Made by a program: the position numbers and the translations under genes | Assembly: GCA_031285965.1 (NCBI GenBank) | Contig: JAITVD010000047.1 | Span: 1-64,000 of the forward strand | Source of the DNA: Azoarcus sp. | GTDB taxonomy: Bacteria > Pseudomonadota > Gammaproteobacteria > Burkholderiales > Rhodocyclaceae | Length of the DNA stretch: 64,000 bases | Reading direction: 5' to 3' | In this document: one piece after another, positions 9,941-20,741 of the stretch | How positions within the stretch are numbered: position 1 is the stretch's first letter | How the letters are laid out: the number at the start of each line of letters is the position of its first letter | The notes under the pieces: model-generated | What the model was told of the DNA's origin: nothing | The model's database searches: none | What the model saw: only the letters and a program-made list of their open reading frames with translations

Positions 9941-11146
9941 ATGCGCGTTAGCATCGGTTATAGCGAAAACCCCGACACTTCTACCGCAGGCACACAGGCG
10001 GCGCTCGACGCTTTGAACCATGCTGGGGTGCAGCGCCGTTGCGACATGGTGTTGCTGTTCACCACTTCCCGCCATGATGCCCAGCTATTGCATGACGCGG
10101 TGGCTTCAATCGTCGGACACGAGACACCGATTGTAGGGGGCGGCTCGGTCGGCATCATCACTAAAGACTATTTAGGTTATGCAGGCCATCAGGTCGGCCT
10201 TGCCGTTTTCTGGTTTGAAGGCATCAATTGCCAGATTTTCGCTGAACCCGGCCTCCGGCAAAGCGAAAAGGCAACGGGCGAACGCCTTGGCAAGCGCCTT
10301 GCTGAAATCGGCACTGCCCCGGATTCCTCCGTTCTGCTCTTTTACGATAGCATCGACCGCACTCAGGGCGACCCTAGGCTGCTCATGGCCACCCCCATGC
10401 TCGAAGGCATCGAAAAAGGTCTTGGGTTTCTCCCAAAACTGGTCGGCGCGGGGATGATAGGCGACTATTTTTTCACCCCGATCAAGCAGTGGGTCGGCCA
10501 CGGCTTAGGCGAGCATCAGGCCGTAGCTCTGCTCTTCGATGGCGGCTTGCGCATCGACAGCGCAATCATGCACGGTTGCTATCCTGCCACCGGGTACTAC
10601 ACCGTCACCAAGGCAGAAAAGCAGGTGATATTGGAAATCAATGGACAGCCCGCCCTCAAATTTCTCAAAAGCATCCTTGGTTCCGCCCTGAAGCCGGAAG
10701 AATATGCTTTTTTAATTATTTTAGGCATCAACGAAGGCGAGAAATGGGACGACTTCCACGAGGACAATTACGCTAACCGCCTCGTGCTGTCCGTCGATAA
10801 AGAGCGCGATGGCGTGGTCATGTTCGAGCCGGACATGGTGGAAGGGACCCGTTTCCAAATCATGCACCGAAGCCTGAATCTCGATTACATCCCGCCCAAA
10901 ATTGATGAGCTTTTCGCCAGCCTACAGAACCGGAAACTGGTTTTCGCGCTCTACATCAACTGCTCTGGCCGAGCCGCCGGCATCTCTGGAAAGGATATTG
11001 AGGATGGCTATGTGGTGCAAAACAGCGTCCGTGGCAGAGTGCCGCTGCTGGGAATCTATAGCGGCGTAGAGATTGCTCCGGTAAAAGGGCGGTCACGCGC
11101 ACTCGATTGGACAGGCATTTTTTGCCTATTTAGCGTGCCCGAATGA
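9941..11146 (+). CDS. FIST-domain sensory protein
   Basis: Soluble protein of 401 residues with no signal peptide or membrane helix. The N-terminal half, with the STAGTQAALDAL and PIVGGGSVGIITKDY segments, matches FIST_N. The C-terminal half, including AGISGKDIEDGYVVQNS and PLLGIYSGVEIAP, matches FIST_C. FIST domains are regarded as small-ligand sensors that usually sit in histidine kinase, chemotaxis or cyclase pathways. Here the output is probably the next gene, whose ATG overlaps this stop codon (ATGA at 11143-11146), so the two proteins are likely made in a fixed ratio and act together. GGAG lies just upstream of the start. The ligand is unknown. Confidence 0.8.
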   Translation: MRVSIGYSENPDTSTAGTQAALDALNHAGVQRRCDMVLLFTTSRHDAQLLHDAVASIVGHETPIVGGGSVGIITKDYLGYAGHQVGLAVFWFEGINCQIFAEPGLRQSEKATGERLGKRLAEIGTAPDSSVLLFYDSIDRTQGDPRLLMATPMLEGIEKGLGFLPKLVGAGMIGDYFFTPIKQWVGHGLGEHQAVALLFDGGLRIDSAIMHGCYPATGYYTVTKAEKQVILEINGQPALKFLKSILGSALKPEEYAFLIILGINEGEKWDDFHEDNYANRLVLSVDKERDGVVMFEPDMVEGTRFQIMHRSLNLDYIPPKIDELFASLQNRKLVFALYINCSGRAAGISGKDIEDGYVVQNSVRGRVPLLGIYSGVEIAPVKGRSRALDWTGIFCLFSVPE

Positions 11147-12321
11147 GGAAAACATTGGAACAGGATTCCCAGACAGCCGAAATCGAGGAGCTTCGCCGGG
11201 AACTCGACTACATGCGCCGCTTGACGGAGGGCTGCAACGCCCAGCGGCTAGCCAACGACATCAGAACCATCGCCGTCCGGTACGAACTTGAACAGAAGCG
11301 CAACGGATTCCGCCTGATGGCCGAACTTGCCATCGCCTTCAACAAAAAGACAGACAAGCAGAGCATTTTTAGCTCAATCAGCAAACGGCTCAACTCGTTC
11401 CTCAACATGCAGCGCACCATCGTGCTCCTGCCCGATGGCGTTGGCGTATTCAAGGCCGCCATCCTTCATGGCTATCCTCCAGAAGAACGGGAAGATATGG
11501 AGAAATGCCACATTCCGGTGGACAAAGAGTTGCTTGATCCGCAGCACCCTGTCCTTGTCACCGGCGCCGACCCTGCCACCCGTTTCAAGGCGCTCCGGGA
11601 AACATTGCGCTTACCCTACTTCATCGCCATGCCAGTATTTATCCGCCATGAAGTGGCGGTCTTGCTGATTACCGGGCGTATTCACGAACAGCAGCCATAT
11701 CTGCCGCGCCTGGGCTGGAACGATGTCGAAACGATGCAGACGGTCAGCGCCTACGTAGCGGCCATTCTGGCCAATCAGCGGCTGCACCAGGCAGAGAACC
11801 TGGCCAAGCTCGACCCGCTGACCGAACTTCTCAACTTGCGCGGCATCACTGAACAGTTGCAGCATGTCCTTGCCTTGGCTCGCCAAGACGGTTTCTTTGC
11901 CGCGGTCATGTTTGTCGACCTAGACTGCTTCAAAACGATAAACGACACTCACGGCCATATCGTCGGCGACCTCATATTACAGATCGTCGCCAAGCGGATC
12001 ACTAGCTGCGTCCGCAAATCGGATTTCGTGGGCAGAATCGGCGGCGATGAGTTTGTCATCTTGCTCTCGCATATCAACCAGCCCGCGAACGCCGCTCTGG
12101 TAGCTCAAAAAATCACCGATCTGCTGGGGCTGCAAATCAACGTCCGCAATTCCAGTTGCAAAATAAATGTGAGCGCCAGCATCGGAATCGCCGTTTTCCC
12201 CGACCACGGCAATGATGAGACCGCCCTCATCCACGCAGCCGACAAGGCCATGTACTCCGTCAAGCGCAGCGGAAAAAACGCTTATGCCTTCGCGGAACGA
12301 CCGTTTCCCCTCTCGCCGTAA
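11143..12321 (+). CDS. GAF-GGDEF diguanylate cyclase coupled to FIST protein
   Basis: Cytosolic protein of 392 residues. The first 60 or so residues are heptad-like and charged (probable coiled coil), residues about 65-205 look like a GAF sensor domain, and the C-terminal domain is GGDEF with an exact GGDEF motif at 300-304. RKSD lies five residues before the motif and forms a standard RxxD inhibitory site, so it should synthesise c-di-GMP under product control. It overlaps the FIST gene by four bases. I infer that the FIST protein passes a ligand signal to this cyclase, perhaps through the coiled coil. Confidence 0.85.
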   Translation: MRKTLEQDSQTAEIEELRRELDYMRRLTEGCNAQRLANDIRTIAVRYELEQKRNGFRLMAELAIAFNKKTDKQSIFSSISKRLNSFLNMQRTIVLLPDGVGVFKAAILHGYPPEEREDMEKCHIPVDKELLDPQHPVLVTGADPATRFKALRETLRLPYFIAMPVFIRHEVAVLLITGRIHEQQPYLPRLGWNDVETMQTVSAYVAAILANQRLHQAENLAKLDPLTELLNLRGITEQLQHVLALARQDGFFAAVMFVDLDCFKTINDTHGHIVGDLILQIVAKRITSCVRKSDFVGRIGGDEFVILLSHINQPANAALVAQKITDLLGLQINVRNSSCKINVSASIGIAVFPDHGNDETALIHAADKAMYSVKRSGKNAYAFAERPFPLSP

Positions 12322-12339
12322 CCGCGGTTCCGTCAGGCT

Positions 12340-12651
12340 TTAGTAACGCGCCCCCATTCCCATCATTCCTGCCAAAAAGAACAGGGCAAAGCCGCTCCAG
12401 AACAGCCTAAGGGCGTATTTTTTACGGACGAGCAGCCCATATCCCATCATAAAGGATGAAGTCATCACGCATAGCAAAATCCCCGGTATGGATGCCCCGA
12501 TCGAAATACCTAGGGTAATGGTCATAAACACGGCGGCAATCGCGGCTGCCAGATCGGGCGTCTGGGCGAGGAACCACAGGAAAAATATTCCCACGATGAA
12601 TAAGGAGCCAGCGAGCAGCCGGCGATAGTAAACGGTGTATGCGATTTTCAT
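12340..12651 (-). CDS. small membrane protein of unknown function
   Basis: Protein of 103 residues with three predicted membrane helices (about 11-31, 36-65 and 82-100) and a basic loop, RKKYALR, between the second and third. GGAGGG lies about ten bases before the ATG at 12651. I recognise no family. It runs convergently with the cyclase gene to its left, with 18 bases between the stops, and no neighbour suggests a function. Confidence 0.55.
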   Translation of the reverse strand: MKIAYTVYYRRLLAGSLFIVGIFFLWFLAQTPDLAAAIAAVFMTITLGISIGASIPGILLCVMTSSFMMGYGLLVRKKYALRLFWSGFALFFLAGMMGMGARY

Positions 12652-12673
12652 TTTTTGAATTCCCTCCTTCTCC

Positions 12674-12928
12674 TCAATTTCCGCTTTGCAAAAAACTCCT
12701 CAAAAACAAAAAGCCATGCCGAGCTTTCGATGGAGACAGAGTCTTTTGCAAAGCATCTGCGCCGCCCTTCGGTTGCAGCTTTGGCAGCAAAGTGTTGAAG
12801 CCCGCAAAAAAACCGGGCGTACAAACAGCGTTGTAAGCCCGGACGATAGCCCGCGTCTCGTTGGAGGCGCAGAAAAACGGAAACTCAGGCCGCCCATATG
12901 CGGCATCATGGAACCCTTCCAGCATCAC
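12674..12928 (-). pseudogene. remnant of an AhpC/TSA thioredoxin-like protein
   Basis: The minus-strand reading frame at about 12806-12889 reads FPFF, ETRAIVRAY, then AVCTPGFF and GFN, close to the FPYL-DETQ-ARAYGAVCTPDFFGF stretch of thioredoxin-family (AhpC/TSA-like) proteins. The N-terminal catalytic part is missing, and after GFN the frame no longer resembles the family. Only a GTG is available as a start. I read it as a decayed fragment in the 418-base gap between the small membrane gene and purF. The rest of the gap shows no gene. Confidence 0.45.
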
Positions 12929-13069
12929 ATCCTCTTGAATTTCAGCGATATGGAATAGCCGGAAGTCTACTCTTTTTGTCTCTTTACGTGACTATATTCA
13001 CAGAAAATTTTTTGTAGACACGGATATCCGCTCCACAGAGTTGTTTTTACAGCAAGAAACCGCAAAAAA

Positions 13070-14608
13070 TCAGTGTTCTTCGTATTCGAGCAAGTTGAGG
13101 TCAAGTTGCGCCCCACCCTCCCCTGCATCGGTCGCCGCGCTGAAATCTTTGCCGCCAGAACGACTTTCGATACCGGAAAGATATTCCGGGGTAATGTCGC
13201 CGGTGATGTACTCGCCGTCGAAACAGGAAGTCTCAAAATGCCGAATCGAGGGGTTGAGCGTCTGGACGGAAGCACGAAGGTCTTCAATATCTTGGTAAAG
13301 CAGGCCGTCCGCGCCAATTTCGCGGCAAATCTCGTCCTCGCTGCGATTATGGGCGATCAGGTCGGCACGCGACGGCATGTCGATGCCATAGACATTCGCG
13401 TGGCGCACGGGCGGCGCGGCGGAAGCGATATATACCTTGACCGCGCCCGCCTCGCGCGCCATGTTGATGATTTCCTTGCTGGTCGTGCCGCGCACGATGG
13501 AATCATCGACCAGCAGCACGCTCTTGCCCTTGAATTCCTGATGAATCGTGTTGAGCTTCTGCCGGACGGATTTTCTGCGCAGGGCTTGGCCCGGCATGAT
13601 GAAGGTTCGCCCAATGTAGCGGTTCTTGACGAAACCTTCCCGATACGGCAAGCCCAGCCGCAGCGCCATTTCCTGCGCCGACGGGCGGCTTGAATCAGGA
13701 ATCGGGATGACAACGTCGATGCCCGCGTGCGGCATTTCGCGTTTCATTTTCTCGGCAAGGTACTCGCCCATCTTGAGACGCGCTTCATAGACCGATACGC
13801 CATCCATGATGGAATCCGGGCGCGCGAGGTAGACATATTCAAATATGCACGGCGCGGCCTTAGTGCCTGTCGCGCATTCACGGCTGTGAAAGTTGCCTTC
13901 CGTGTCGATTAGCACCGCTTCGCCCGGCGCGAGGTCGCGCAGAAGTTTGAAGCCCAAAGCATCGAGCGCGACCGATTCAGAAGCCACCATCCATTCACAC
14001 TTGCCGTTTGGCAGCTCGTTTTTGCCGATGACCAGCGGGCGGATGCCGTGCGGGTCACGGAAAGCGAGCAGCCCGTAGCCCGCAATCATCGCCACAGCAG
14101 CGTAAGCCCCACGGCAACGCCGATACACGCCCGCCACGGCACGGAATATCGCCGCCTCGTCGAGTTTCAGGCCGCTGGCAGCGTCCTCCAGTTCGTGCGC
14201 CAGCACGTTGAGCAGGACTTCTGAATCGGAGTTTGTATTGATGTGGCGGCGGTCTGAAAGAAAAATCTCGCGCTTCAGTGCTTCCGAATTGGTCAGGTTC
14301 CCGTTGTGCGCCAGCAGCAACCCAAAAGGCGAATTGACATAAAAGGGCTGCGCCTCGGCAACATTGAACGCTGAGCCAGCCGTGGGGTAACGCGCATGCC
14401 CGATGCCCCAGTTGCCCGCAAGGCTACGCATATTGCGGGTGCGGAAAACATCGCGCACAAGGCCAGACGCTTTGTGCATACAAAAGCGGTTGCCCTCCGC
14501 CGTGGCGATGCCCGCCGCATCCTGTCCGCGATGCTGCAATACCAGCAATCCATCATAAAGAAGCTGGTTGACCGGAGAAGCAGCGACGACCCCGAGAATT
14601 CCGCACAT
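13070..14608 (-). CDS. purF: amidophosphoribosyltransferase
   Basis: First committed enzyme of purine synthesis, making phosphoribosylamine from PRPP and glutamine. The protein starts MCGILGVV, so Cys2 becomes the N-terminal nucleophile of the class II glutaminase domain. The phosphoribosyltransferase half carries the PRPP loop [14 protein letters not shown]. The 512-residue length is normal. It lies downstream of cvpA with 11 bases between them, the same cvpA-purF pairing as in E. coli, and is the last gene of the large minus-strand supercluster. Confidence 0.97.
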   Translation of the reverse strand: MCGILGVVAASPVNQLLYDGLLVLQHRGQDAAGIATAEGNRFCMHKASGLVRDVFRTRNMRSLAGNWGIGHARYPTAGSAFNVAEAQPFYVNSPFGLLLAHNGNLTNSEALKREIFLSDRRHINTNSDSEVLLNVLAHELEDAASGLKLDEAAIFRAVAGVYRRCRGAYAAVAMIAGYGLLAFRDPHGIRPLVIGKNELPNGKCEWMVASESVALDALGFKLLRDLAPGEAVLIDTEGNFHSRECATGTKAAPCIFEYVYLARPDSIMDGVSVYEARLKMGEYLAEKMKREMPHAGIDVVIPIPDSSRPSAQEMALRLGLPYREGFVKNRYIGRTFIMPGQALRRKSVRQKLNTIHQEFKGKSVLLVDDSIVRGTTSKEIINMAREAGAVKVYIASAAPPVRHANVYGIDMPSRADLIAHNRSEDEICREIGADGLLYQDIEDLRASVQTLNPSIRHFETSCFDGEYITGDITPEYLSGIESRSGGKDFSAATDAGEGGAQLDLNLLEYEEH

Positions 14609-14619
14609 GAAGCACCTTC

Positions 14620-15117
14620 CTATTTGAAACCGATACTATCGACAACTGAGCCAGTGTCCGGCAACCACGATTTGACCGCATCCACCGCCTGTTCAAGCGG
14701 AGAAGCAAAAAGCGACCCTTCCCACCACGGTTCGCGTGACATGCCAACTAGCCCGCCAACCCAAACCACGGCAAACGCAATCAAAAAACCACGGGCAACA
14801 CCGAACACAGCCCCCAAAAACCTGTCTGTCGAACCCAATCCCAATGTATGCAGCAGACGCCGCAAAAAAAGTTTGAGCAGCGACACCACCAACAACACGG
14901 CGAAAAGGATGAGCGCGAACGCGGCAACCATTCGCCAGCGCGGGTCGGCAATCGCATTTTCAAGCTGGAGCGCGGCAACATCGGCATAGCGGCTCGCCAC
15001 GATCAGGGCCAATACCCAAGCCGCTAGCCCCAATAGCTCGCTCACCAATCCCCGCCATAATCCCAGTACGGCGGACAAGCCGAGAATGGAGAGGAACGCA
15101 TAGTCGAAAACCGTCAT
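14620..15117 (-). CDS. cvpA: CvpA family membrane protein
   Basis: Inner-membrane protein of 165 residues with four predicted helices, of the colicin V production family. The family pattern is visible in [20 protein letters not shown] at the N-terminus and in the segment [14 protein letters not shown]. In E. coli cvpA is needed for colicin V export and affects envelope stress tolerance; the biochemical role is not settled. It sits between the SPOR-domain gene (20 bases upstream) and purF (11 bases downstream), the usual arrangement. Confidence 0.9.
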   Translation of the reverse strand: MTVFDYAFLSILGLSAVLGLWRGLVSELLGLAAWVLALIVASRYADVAALQLENAIADPRWRMVAAFALILFAVLLVVSLLKLFLRRLLHTLGLGSTDRFLGAVFGVARGFLIAFAVVWVGGLVGMSREPWWEGSLFASPLEQAVDAVKSWLPDTGSVVDSIGFK

Positions 15118-15137
15118 GCTGAGTCAGTGTCCAATGT

Positions 15138-15842
15138 TCAACGCGACACCAGCACCGCTTTGCGCCCTTGAGCTTTCAGGCGAGCCACGGCTTTCTCCCC
15201 TTCATCGCGGGACAGCGGGCCAATACGTACCCGCACCACCTTGCCCGCCTTTTCCGCGTAAGCCGCAAAACCTTTCTTTTTCAATTCTTTCGCATGTTTG
15301 TTGGCTCTGGCCGCATTGTTGTAAGCGCCAATCTGAACGAATACTTGGTCTTTTGCCTTGGGTGAAGCCTTCGGAGCCGTGTCATTGAGCAGAGCTTGCA
15401 CCCGTGCGGCCTCATCATCCTTCGCGGGGCGAGCCGCTTGAGGCGGCGCGTTTTCTGGGCGGGCTTCTCTGGCAGGGCGCGTGGCGGGCGGCTCCGGCAC
15501 GGGCTGAACCGAGCGCGGTGGAGAGGATTGCGCGGGCAAAGAAGGAGGAATTTCCAGAGGGATTTCGGGAGCCGCCGGGGCAGCGTCCGGTTCGATGACG
15601 CCGCTGCCGGATTCGGAACCGCCTTCGGGAGGAAGCGGCGGCAATTCAGCCTCGCCGCGTCCGGGAATGGAAACCTGCATATCGGGCACGGCTCGCGGCG
15701 CTTCACTGTTATCCAGCGCCAACGGCAATATGATGACAGCCAGCACGGCCAGCACGCTTGCGCCCACAAGGCGGCGGCGAGCGCGTTTCTTGATTTCGGT
15801 GCCGTCTGCGTCGTTTGCCGGAAAATCGCTAAAGTCGCTCAC
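15138..15842 (-). CDS. SPOR-domain membrane protein (DedD-like)
   Basis: Bitopic inner-membrane protein of 234 residues. A short cytoplasmic basic segment (KKRARRR) precedes a membrane helix at about 25-46, followed by a Pro/Glu/Ala-rich periplasmic linker. The C-terminal SPOR domain (about residues 160-234) begins QVFVQIGAYNN and ends with KVVRVRIGPLSR. SPOR domains bind denuded glycan strands at the septum. Position between folC and cvpA matches dedD of other proteobacteria, so a supporting role in cell division is likely. Confidence 0.85.
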   Translation of the reverse strand: MSDFSDFPANDADGTEIKKRARRRLVGASVLAVLAVIILPLALDNSEAPRAVPDMQVSIPGRGEAELPPLPPEGGSESGSGVIEPDAAPAAPEIPLEIPPSLPAQSSPPRSVQPVPEPPATRPAREARPENAPPQAARPAKDDEAARVQALLNDTAPKASPKAKDQVFVQIGAYNNAARANKHAKELKKKGFAAYAEKAGKVVRVRIGPLSRDEGEKAVARLKAQGRKAVLVSR

Positions 15843-15869
15843 TTGAAACCTCTATTGGCATATCGCGCA

Positions 15870-17195
15870 TCAGCAGCGGTTCTGAATTTCAGCCAACACA
15901 TCAGCCACGGTCAAGAAGGAACCAAACACGACGATTCTATCATCGAGCGCGGCGCGTTTCCGTGCCCGCGCAAAAGCGTCGGCGGGCGACGCGGAACCTT
16001 GTTCGATTCTGCCCTCTTCCACTCCCGCCGCCCGCAAGCGCCCAATCAAGGTTTCCGCGTCAAGCCCTCTTGAGCCAGACAATGTGCAGGGCAGCCAATG
16101 GTCGACTCGCGCATTCATGCTTTTCGCAACGCCTTCCACATCCTTGTCGGCGAGCATTCCGAAAACCGCCCAAGTCTCGGGGGCAAATCCCATCTGCCCA
16201 AGATTGTCGGCCAGAACGTCCGCTGCCTGCGGGTTATGGGCCACATCGAGCACCACTTGGGGCTGCCCCGGCAAAGTCTGGAAGCGTCCCGGCAATTCGA
16301 CCCGCATCAAGCCCTGCCGGATGGCTTGCATGGAAACGGGGATACGCGCCCGCAAGGCATCGAGCGCCGTCATCGCCGTAGCAGCGTTGGAAAGCTGGTT
16401 CGCGCCGCGCAAGGCGGGATGGGCAAGCCCTCCGCGCCGCGAAACGCCCGCGTTGCCGCATGTCATCGGCGCGTCGCTTCGCCAGTAGCTCCATTGCTGG
16501 CGGTCAGTATCGACACCGAAATCGCGCCCGCGAACCCACAGTTGCGCCCCTATCGCTTGCGCGTATTCGACGAGGCTTTGCGGCGGACATGGGTCGCCGC
16601 AGACCGCCGGACGGCTTGAACGGAAAATGCCCGCTTTCTCGAAACCAATCACTTCGCGCGTGTCGCCAAGATAATCCATGTGGTCCATCGCCACGCCGGT
16701 GACGACCGCGCAATCGGCATCAATGGCGTTGACCGCGTCGAGCCGACCGCCCAGCCCAACTTCAAGAATGATGGCATCGAGCCGCGCCGCGCAAAAAATC
16801 TTCCAAGCCGCCAGCGTGCCGTGCTCGAAATACGTCAGAGGCACATTGCCACGGGCGGCCTCGACATCGGCAAAAGCAGCGGCCAGCGCCTCATCGCTGG
16901 CTTCAGCGCCGTTGACGCGCACACGCTCGTTGTAACGCAGCAGGTGGGGCGAGGCATAGCAGCCGACGCGGTAGCCTTCGGCGCACAGGATGGCTTCGAG
17001 CATGGCGCAGACCGAACCTTTGCCGTTGGTTCCCCCAACGGCAATCACTGCCGCGTCAGATTTGACGTTCAGCGCGGCGAGCACTTCTGATACACGCTCC
17101 AGCCCGAGGCAAATGTTCGCGCCGTGCCGCGCATCAAGCAGTTCCAGCCAGTCGGACAGCGTTGTCGGCAATCCTTGGCAGCCCGAATCAGTCAT
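15870..17195 (-). CDS. folC: bifunctional folylpolyglutamate synthase/dihydrofolate synthase
   Basis: Mur-ligase-like ATP-dependent enzyme of 441 residues that adds glutamate to dihydropteroate and then extends the glutamate tail. The P-loop [36 protein letters not shown] and the conserved [13 protein letters not shown] are present. Its start overlaps the end of accD by eight bases, showing translational coupling in the accD-folC pair that is conserved among proteobacteria. The SPOR gene follows 27 bases later. Confidence 0.95.
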   Translation of the reverse strand: MTDSGCQGLPTTLSDWLELLDARHGANICLGLERVSEVLAALNVKSDAAVIAVGGTNGKGSVCAMLEAILCAEGYRVGCYASPHLLRYNERVRVNGAEASDEALAAAFADVEAARGNVPLTYFEHGTLAAWKIFCAARLDAIILEVGLGGRLDAVNAIDADCAVVTGVAMDHMDYLGDTREVIGFEKAGIFRSSRPAVCGDPCPPQSLVEYAQAIGAQLWVRGRDFGVDTDRQQWSYWRSDAPMTCGNAGVSRRGGLAHPALRGANQLSNAATAMTALDALRARIPVSMQAIRQGLMRVELPGRFQTLPGQPQVVLDVAHNPQAADVLADNLGQMGFAPETWAVFGMLADKDVEGVAKSMNARVDHWLPCTLSGSRGLDAETLIGRLRAAGVEEGRIEQGSASPADAFARARKRAALDDRIVVFGSFLTVADVLAEIQNRC

Positions 17196-18060
17196 GAACC
17201 GCCGGTTGCCGATTGAGAAGGCTCAATAGCCCGGCTAGGCATTCGCGCAACTGCCGACGGTCTACGATCATGTCGATCGCGCCTTTTTCGAGCAGAAATT
17301 CGGAACGCTGGAAGCCTTCAGGGAGTTTTTCGCGCACCGTCTGCTCGATGACCCGTGGCCCGGCAAAGCCGATCAACGCGCCGGGCTCGGCAATCACCAC
17401 ATCGCCCATAAAGACAAAGCTCGCCGACACGCCGCCCATCGTTGGGTCGGTCAGCACGGTGATGAACGGCAGCCCTTTCTGCCCAAGCAGGGTAATCGCT
17501 GCCGTGGTCTTGGCCATCTGCATCAGCGAAAGCAAACCTTCCTGCATCCTTGCCCCGCCAGAAGCCGTGATGCAGATGAAAGGCAAGCATTGGTCGAGCG
17601 CGACGCGCACACCCCGCACAAAACGCTCCCCGACCACGGAACCCATCGAGCCGCCAAGAAAATCAAATTCAAAACATGCCGCGACCAGCGGCACGCCCAG
17701 CACCGACCCCTGCATGACCCGCAGCGCCTCGGTCTCCTCCGTATCCTTCGCGGCGGCGGCCAAGCGTTCCGTATATTTGCGCGAATCCTTGAATTTGAGC
17801 GAATCGACAGGAACCACTTCCGTGCCAATTTCCAGACGGCCTTCGGCATCGAGCAGCAGGTCGAGCCGCGCACACGCGCTGATGCGCAGGTGATGCCCGC
17901 ATTTCGGGCACACATGCAGGTTGCCCGCGAGATCGGAGTGATAGAGCACCGCCTCGCAGGCCGGGCATTTGTTCCACAGCCCTTCCGGGATCGACCTGTT
18001 GTGCACAGCGCCTTCGTCGCGCTTGATCCGGGGAGGAAGCAGTTTTTGCAGCCAACTCAT
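17188..18060 (-). CDS. accD: acetyl-CoA carboxylase carboxyltransferase subunit beta
   Basis: Beta subunit of the carboxyltransferase that moves the carboxyl group from biotin to acetyl-CoA, giving malonyl-CoA. An N-terminal zinc ribbon with two CxxC pairs (CPAC and CPKC) spans about residues 33-55. The crotonase-like core has [19 protein letters not shown] and the [18 protein letters not shown] stretch. Length 290 is typical. It starts three bases after the trpA stop. The partner biotin genes accB and accC are elsewhere in this window (36847-38700); accA is not here. Confidence 0.97.
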   Translation of the reverse strand: MSWLQKLLPPRIKRDEGAVHNRSIPEGLWNKCPACEAVLYHSDLAGNLHVCPKCGHHLRISACARLDLLLDAEGRLEIGTEVVPVDSLKFKDSRKYTERLAAAAKDTEETEALRVMQGSVLGVPLVAACFEFDFLGGSMGSVVGERFVRGVRVALDQCLPFICITASGGARMQEGLLSLMQMAKTTAAITLLGQKGLPFITVLTDPTMGGVSASFVFMGDVVIAEPGALIGFAGPRVIEQTVREKLPEGFQRSEFLLEKGAIDMIVDRRQLRECLAGLLSLLNRQPAVHD

Positions 18061-18063
18061 GTT

Positions 18064-18873
18064 TTATGCTCCGGCGAGTTCATCGAGCGCAACACGAATG
18101 CCGCGCACGAATGTTTCAACATTGGCACAGGCTTGACCGCGCTCGCTTGCCTCGATTTCCTGAACGATACGGCTGCCGATCACCACCGCGTCGGCCACCG
18201 CCCCGATTTTTTTTGCCGTTTCGGCATCCCGAATGCCAAAACCCACGCCGACCGGCATTCCCGCCACAGCGCGGATACGCGGGATGCGGCGGGCAATCTC
18301 ATCCATATCGATGCTTGCCGCCCCGGTCACGCCTTTCAGCGAAACGTAATAAAGGTAGCCGCTGCCCGCTTGGGCAACGTCACGGAAACGCTGTTCGGAA
18401 GAAGTCGGCGCGAGCAGGAAAACCTGATCCAGTCCGGCGGCACGCATGCTCGCGGTCAAGTCCGCGCATTCCTCGGGCGGATAATCGACCACCAGCACAC
18501 CATCGACGCCCGCCTGCTTTGCCGCATCAACAAAAACGGAAACACCCATCGCTTCGATGGGATTGGCGTAGCCCATCAGCACAACCGGGGTCAGGTCGTT
18601 TTCCGCGCGGAAAGCACGAACGATGCCGAGCACGCGGGCAAGGCTCATGCCTTTGGCCAAAGCCCGTTCCGAAGCGCGTTGGATGACCGGCCCATCGGCC
18701 ATCGGGTCGGAAAACGGCACGCCAAGCTCGATGATGTCCGCGCCGCCCGCCACGAGCGAGCGCATCAACGGCACGGTCGATTCAGCGTCGGGGTCGCCCG
18801 CCGTGATGAAAGGAATCAGCGCCTTGCGCCCTTCGGCTTGCAATCGCTGGAAAATTGTCTGGATTCTGGACAT
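18064..18873 (-). CDS. trpA: tryptophan synthase alpha chain
   Basis: TIM-barrel enzyme of 269 residues that cleaves indole-glycerol phosphate to indole, which is tunnelled to TrpB. The catalytic Glu is in [17 protein letters not shown], the catalytic Asp in [11 protein letters not shown], and the phosphate-binding GVGFGI is near the C-terminus. The frame opens upstream, but the ATG at 18873 ([11 protein letters not shown]) matches the family start and follows trpB after 13 bases. Confidence 0.96.
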   Translation of the reverse strand: MSRIQTIFQRLQAEGRKALIPFITAGDPDAESTVPLMRSLVAGGADIIELGVPFSDPMADGPVIQRASERALAKGMSLARVLGIVRAFRAENDLTPVVLMGYANPIEAMGVSVFVDAAKQAGVDGVLVVDYPPEECADLTASMRAAGLDQVFLLAPTSSEQRFRDVAQAGSGYLYYVSLKGVTGAASIDMDEIARRIPRIRAVAGMPVGVGFGIRDAETAKKIGAVADAVVIGSRIVQEIEASERGQACANVETFVRGIRVALDELAGA

Positions 18874-18886
18874 AAAACCCTGCCGT

Positions 18887-20101
18887 TCAGAACTGGATGC
18901 CTGAACGCTCGGCGACAGTGTGCATGTCTTTGTCGCCGCGCCCGGAAAGGCAAACCAGCAGGAGCTTGTCACGCGCCATCGTTGGCGCGATTTTCATGGC
19001 ATGCGCCAGCGCGTGTGAGGATTCCAGCGCCGGAATGATGCCTTCAAAACGGCAAAGCGCGTGGAAGGCTTCGAGCGCCTCGCTATCGGTCGCGGCGACA
19101 TATTCGGCGCGTCCGCTATCCTTCAGCCACGCATGTTCCGGCCCTACACCCGGATAATCTAGCCCGGCGGAAACGGAATGGGTTTCGATGACCTGCCCGT
19201 TCTCGTCCTGCATTAAATAGGTGCGGTTCCCGTGCAGGACGCCCACCTTGGCATTGGCCGTGAGCGGCGCGGCATGACGACCCGTTTCGATTCCTTCCCC
19301 GGCGGCTTCGACCCCCACCAGACGTACTTCCTCAAAGGGAATATAGGGATGAAAAAAACCAATCGCGTTGGAGCCGCCTCCCACGCAGGCAATCGCCACG
19401 TCCGGCTGGCATCCGAAAGATTCCTTCATCTGCGCCAAGCATTCCCTGCCGATGACCGTCTGGAAATCGCGCACTATCATCGGATAAGGATGAGGCCCCG
19501 CGACCGTGCCGAGAATGTAGAAGGTATTGGAAACGTTCGTGACCCAGTCGCGCATGGCTTCGTTGAGCGCGTCCTTGAGCGTCTTTGAACCGGAATCCAC
19601 CGGAACGACGGTCGCCCCGAGAAGTTTCATCCGATAGACGTTGGCAGCTTGCCGCTTCACGTCTTCCGTGCCCATGTAGACCACGCACTCGAAGCCGTAG
19701 CGAGCCGCGACGGTGGCCGTTGCCACGCCGTGCTGACCCGCGCCGGTTTCAGCGATTACCCGGGGCTTGCCCATGCGCTTGGCCAAAAGCGCCTGCCCGA
19801 CGCAGTTATTGACCTTATGCGCACCCGTATGGTTGAGATCCTCGCGCTTCAGAAGTATCTGCGCCCCGCCCAGATGCTCCGAAAGGCGCTTGGCATGATA
19901 AATCGGGCTGGGACGACCAACGTAATGCCTGAGCTCGTGTTCATACTCGGCGATAAAAGCCGCATCCTTACGACACGCCTCAAAGGCCACGCTCAGTTCT
20001 TCCAGCGCGGGCATGAGCGTTTCGGCGACAAAAACGCCGCCATATGAGCCGAAATGCCCCCGCGCATCAGGTAACGAATACTGCTGCCGCATTTCAGCCA
20101 T
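18887..20101 (-). CDS. trpB: tryptophan synthase beta chain
   Basis: PLP-dependent enzyme that condenses indole and serine to tryptophan. The PLP lysine lies in [23 protein letters not shown] and the phosphate loop [10 protein letters not shown] are intact. The start is uncertain: ATG at 20101 (MAEMRQQYS) overlaps trpF by eight bases and has AAGGAG 12 bases upstream; an in-frame GTG lies closer to that site, and an ATG at 20092 would give the family-like start [15 protein letters not shown]. With the first choice the protein has 404 residues. It lies in a trpF-trpB-trpA block typical of beta- and gammaproteobacteria. Confidence 0.95.
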   Translation of the reverse strand: MAEMRQQYSLPDARGHFGSYGGVFVAETLMPALEELSVAFEACRKDAAFIAEYEHELRHYVGRPSPIYHAKRLSEHLGGAQILLKREDLNHTGAHKVNNCVGQALLAKRMGKPRVIAETGAGQHGVATATVAARYGFECVVYMGTEDVKRQAANVYRMKLLGATVVPVDSGSKTLKDALNEAMRDWVTNVSNTFYILGTVAGPHPYPMIVRDFQTVIGRECLAQMKESFGCQPDVAIACVGGGSNAIGFFHPYIPFEEVRLVGVEAAGEGIETGRHAAPLTANAKVGVLHGNRTYLMQDENGQVIETHSVSAGLDYPGVGPEHAWLKDSGRAEYVAATDSEALEAFHALCRFEGIIPALESSHALAHAMKIAPTMARDKLLLVCLSGRGDKDMHTVAERSGIQF

Positions 20102-20741
20102 CAGCGTCACGAACTCCTTTGACAAATGCGGCGATTTTCGCCGCGTCTTTGATTCCTTTTGCCACTTCTACCCCGCTCGACACATCAACCGCCCAAGGCC
20201 GTACCCGGATGATGGCCTCGCCGATGTTATCCGGGCAAAGCCCGCCTGACAGCACAACCGGGCGCTTCAGTTCCGGGGTGGCGAGCGACCAGTCAAATGT
20301 TTTGCCGCTGCCGCCGTAGCCATCCACAAAAGCATCCAGCAACAGCGCCCGCGCGCCGGAGTGGCGGGCGGAGAATTCTAACAGATCGACGCCGGGACGC
20401 ATTCGGGCGGCTTTTATCCAAGGCAGCCGACAATCCATACCGGGAACCGCAGACAGAGCCGCGCATTGGGCATCGCTCTCGTCGCCATGAAACTGAAGCC
20501 ATTGCAGGGGAACGCGGCGCAAGGCATCTGCCACGAATTCAGCCTGCGGATTGACGAACAGCCCCACCGCCGCAACAAAGGGCGGCAGCAGCGAGGCCAA
20601 TTCGGCGGCGCGGCTGAACAGGACGTTGCGCGGGCTGGGCGGATAGAACACAAAACCGACCGCATCGACCCCTGCCTCGACCGCCGCGACAACATCCTCC
20701 TCTCGGGTCAGGCCGCAAATTTTGATTCGGGTACGCGACAT
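20094..20741 (-). CDS. trpF: phosphoribosylanthranilate isomerase
   Basis: TIM-barrel isomerase of 215 residues acting between TrpD and TrpC in tryptophan synthesis. It begins with the family start [13 protein letters not shown], which contains the catalytic cysteine, and has [12 protein letters not shown] next to it; the phosphate loops [10 protein letters not shown] and DVSSGVE are near the C-terminus. The ATG directly abuts the truA stop codon. Unlike in E. coli it is a stand-alone gene, not fused to trpC. Confidence 0.95.
   Translation of the reverse strand: MSRTRIKICGLTREEDVVAAVEAGVDAVGFVFYPPSPRNVLFSRAAELASLLPPFVAAVGLFVNPQAEFVADALRRVPLQWLQFHGDESDAQCAALSAVPGMDCRLPWIKAARMRPGVDLLEFSARHSGARALLLDAFVDGYGGSGKTFDWSLATPELKRPVVLSGGLCPDNIGEAIIRVRPWAVDVSSGVEVAKGIKDAAKIAAFVKGVRDADG

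Noticed and set aside
17590-19038. 482-codon plus-strand open frame opposite accD and trpA
   Set aside because: Antisense to two intact biosynthetic genes, crosses their boundaries, and shows no domain pattern.
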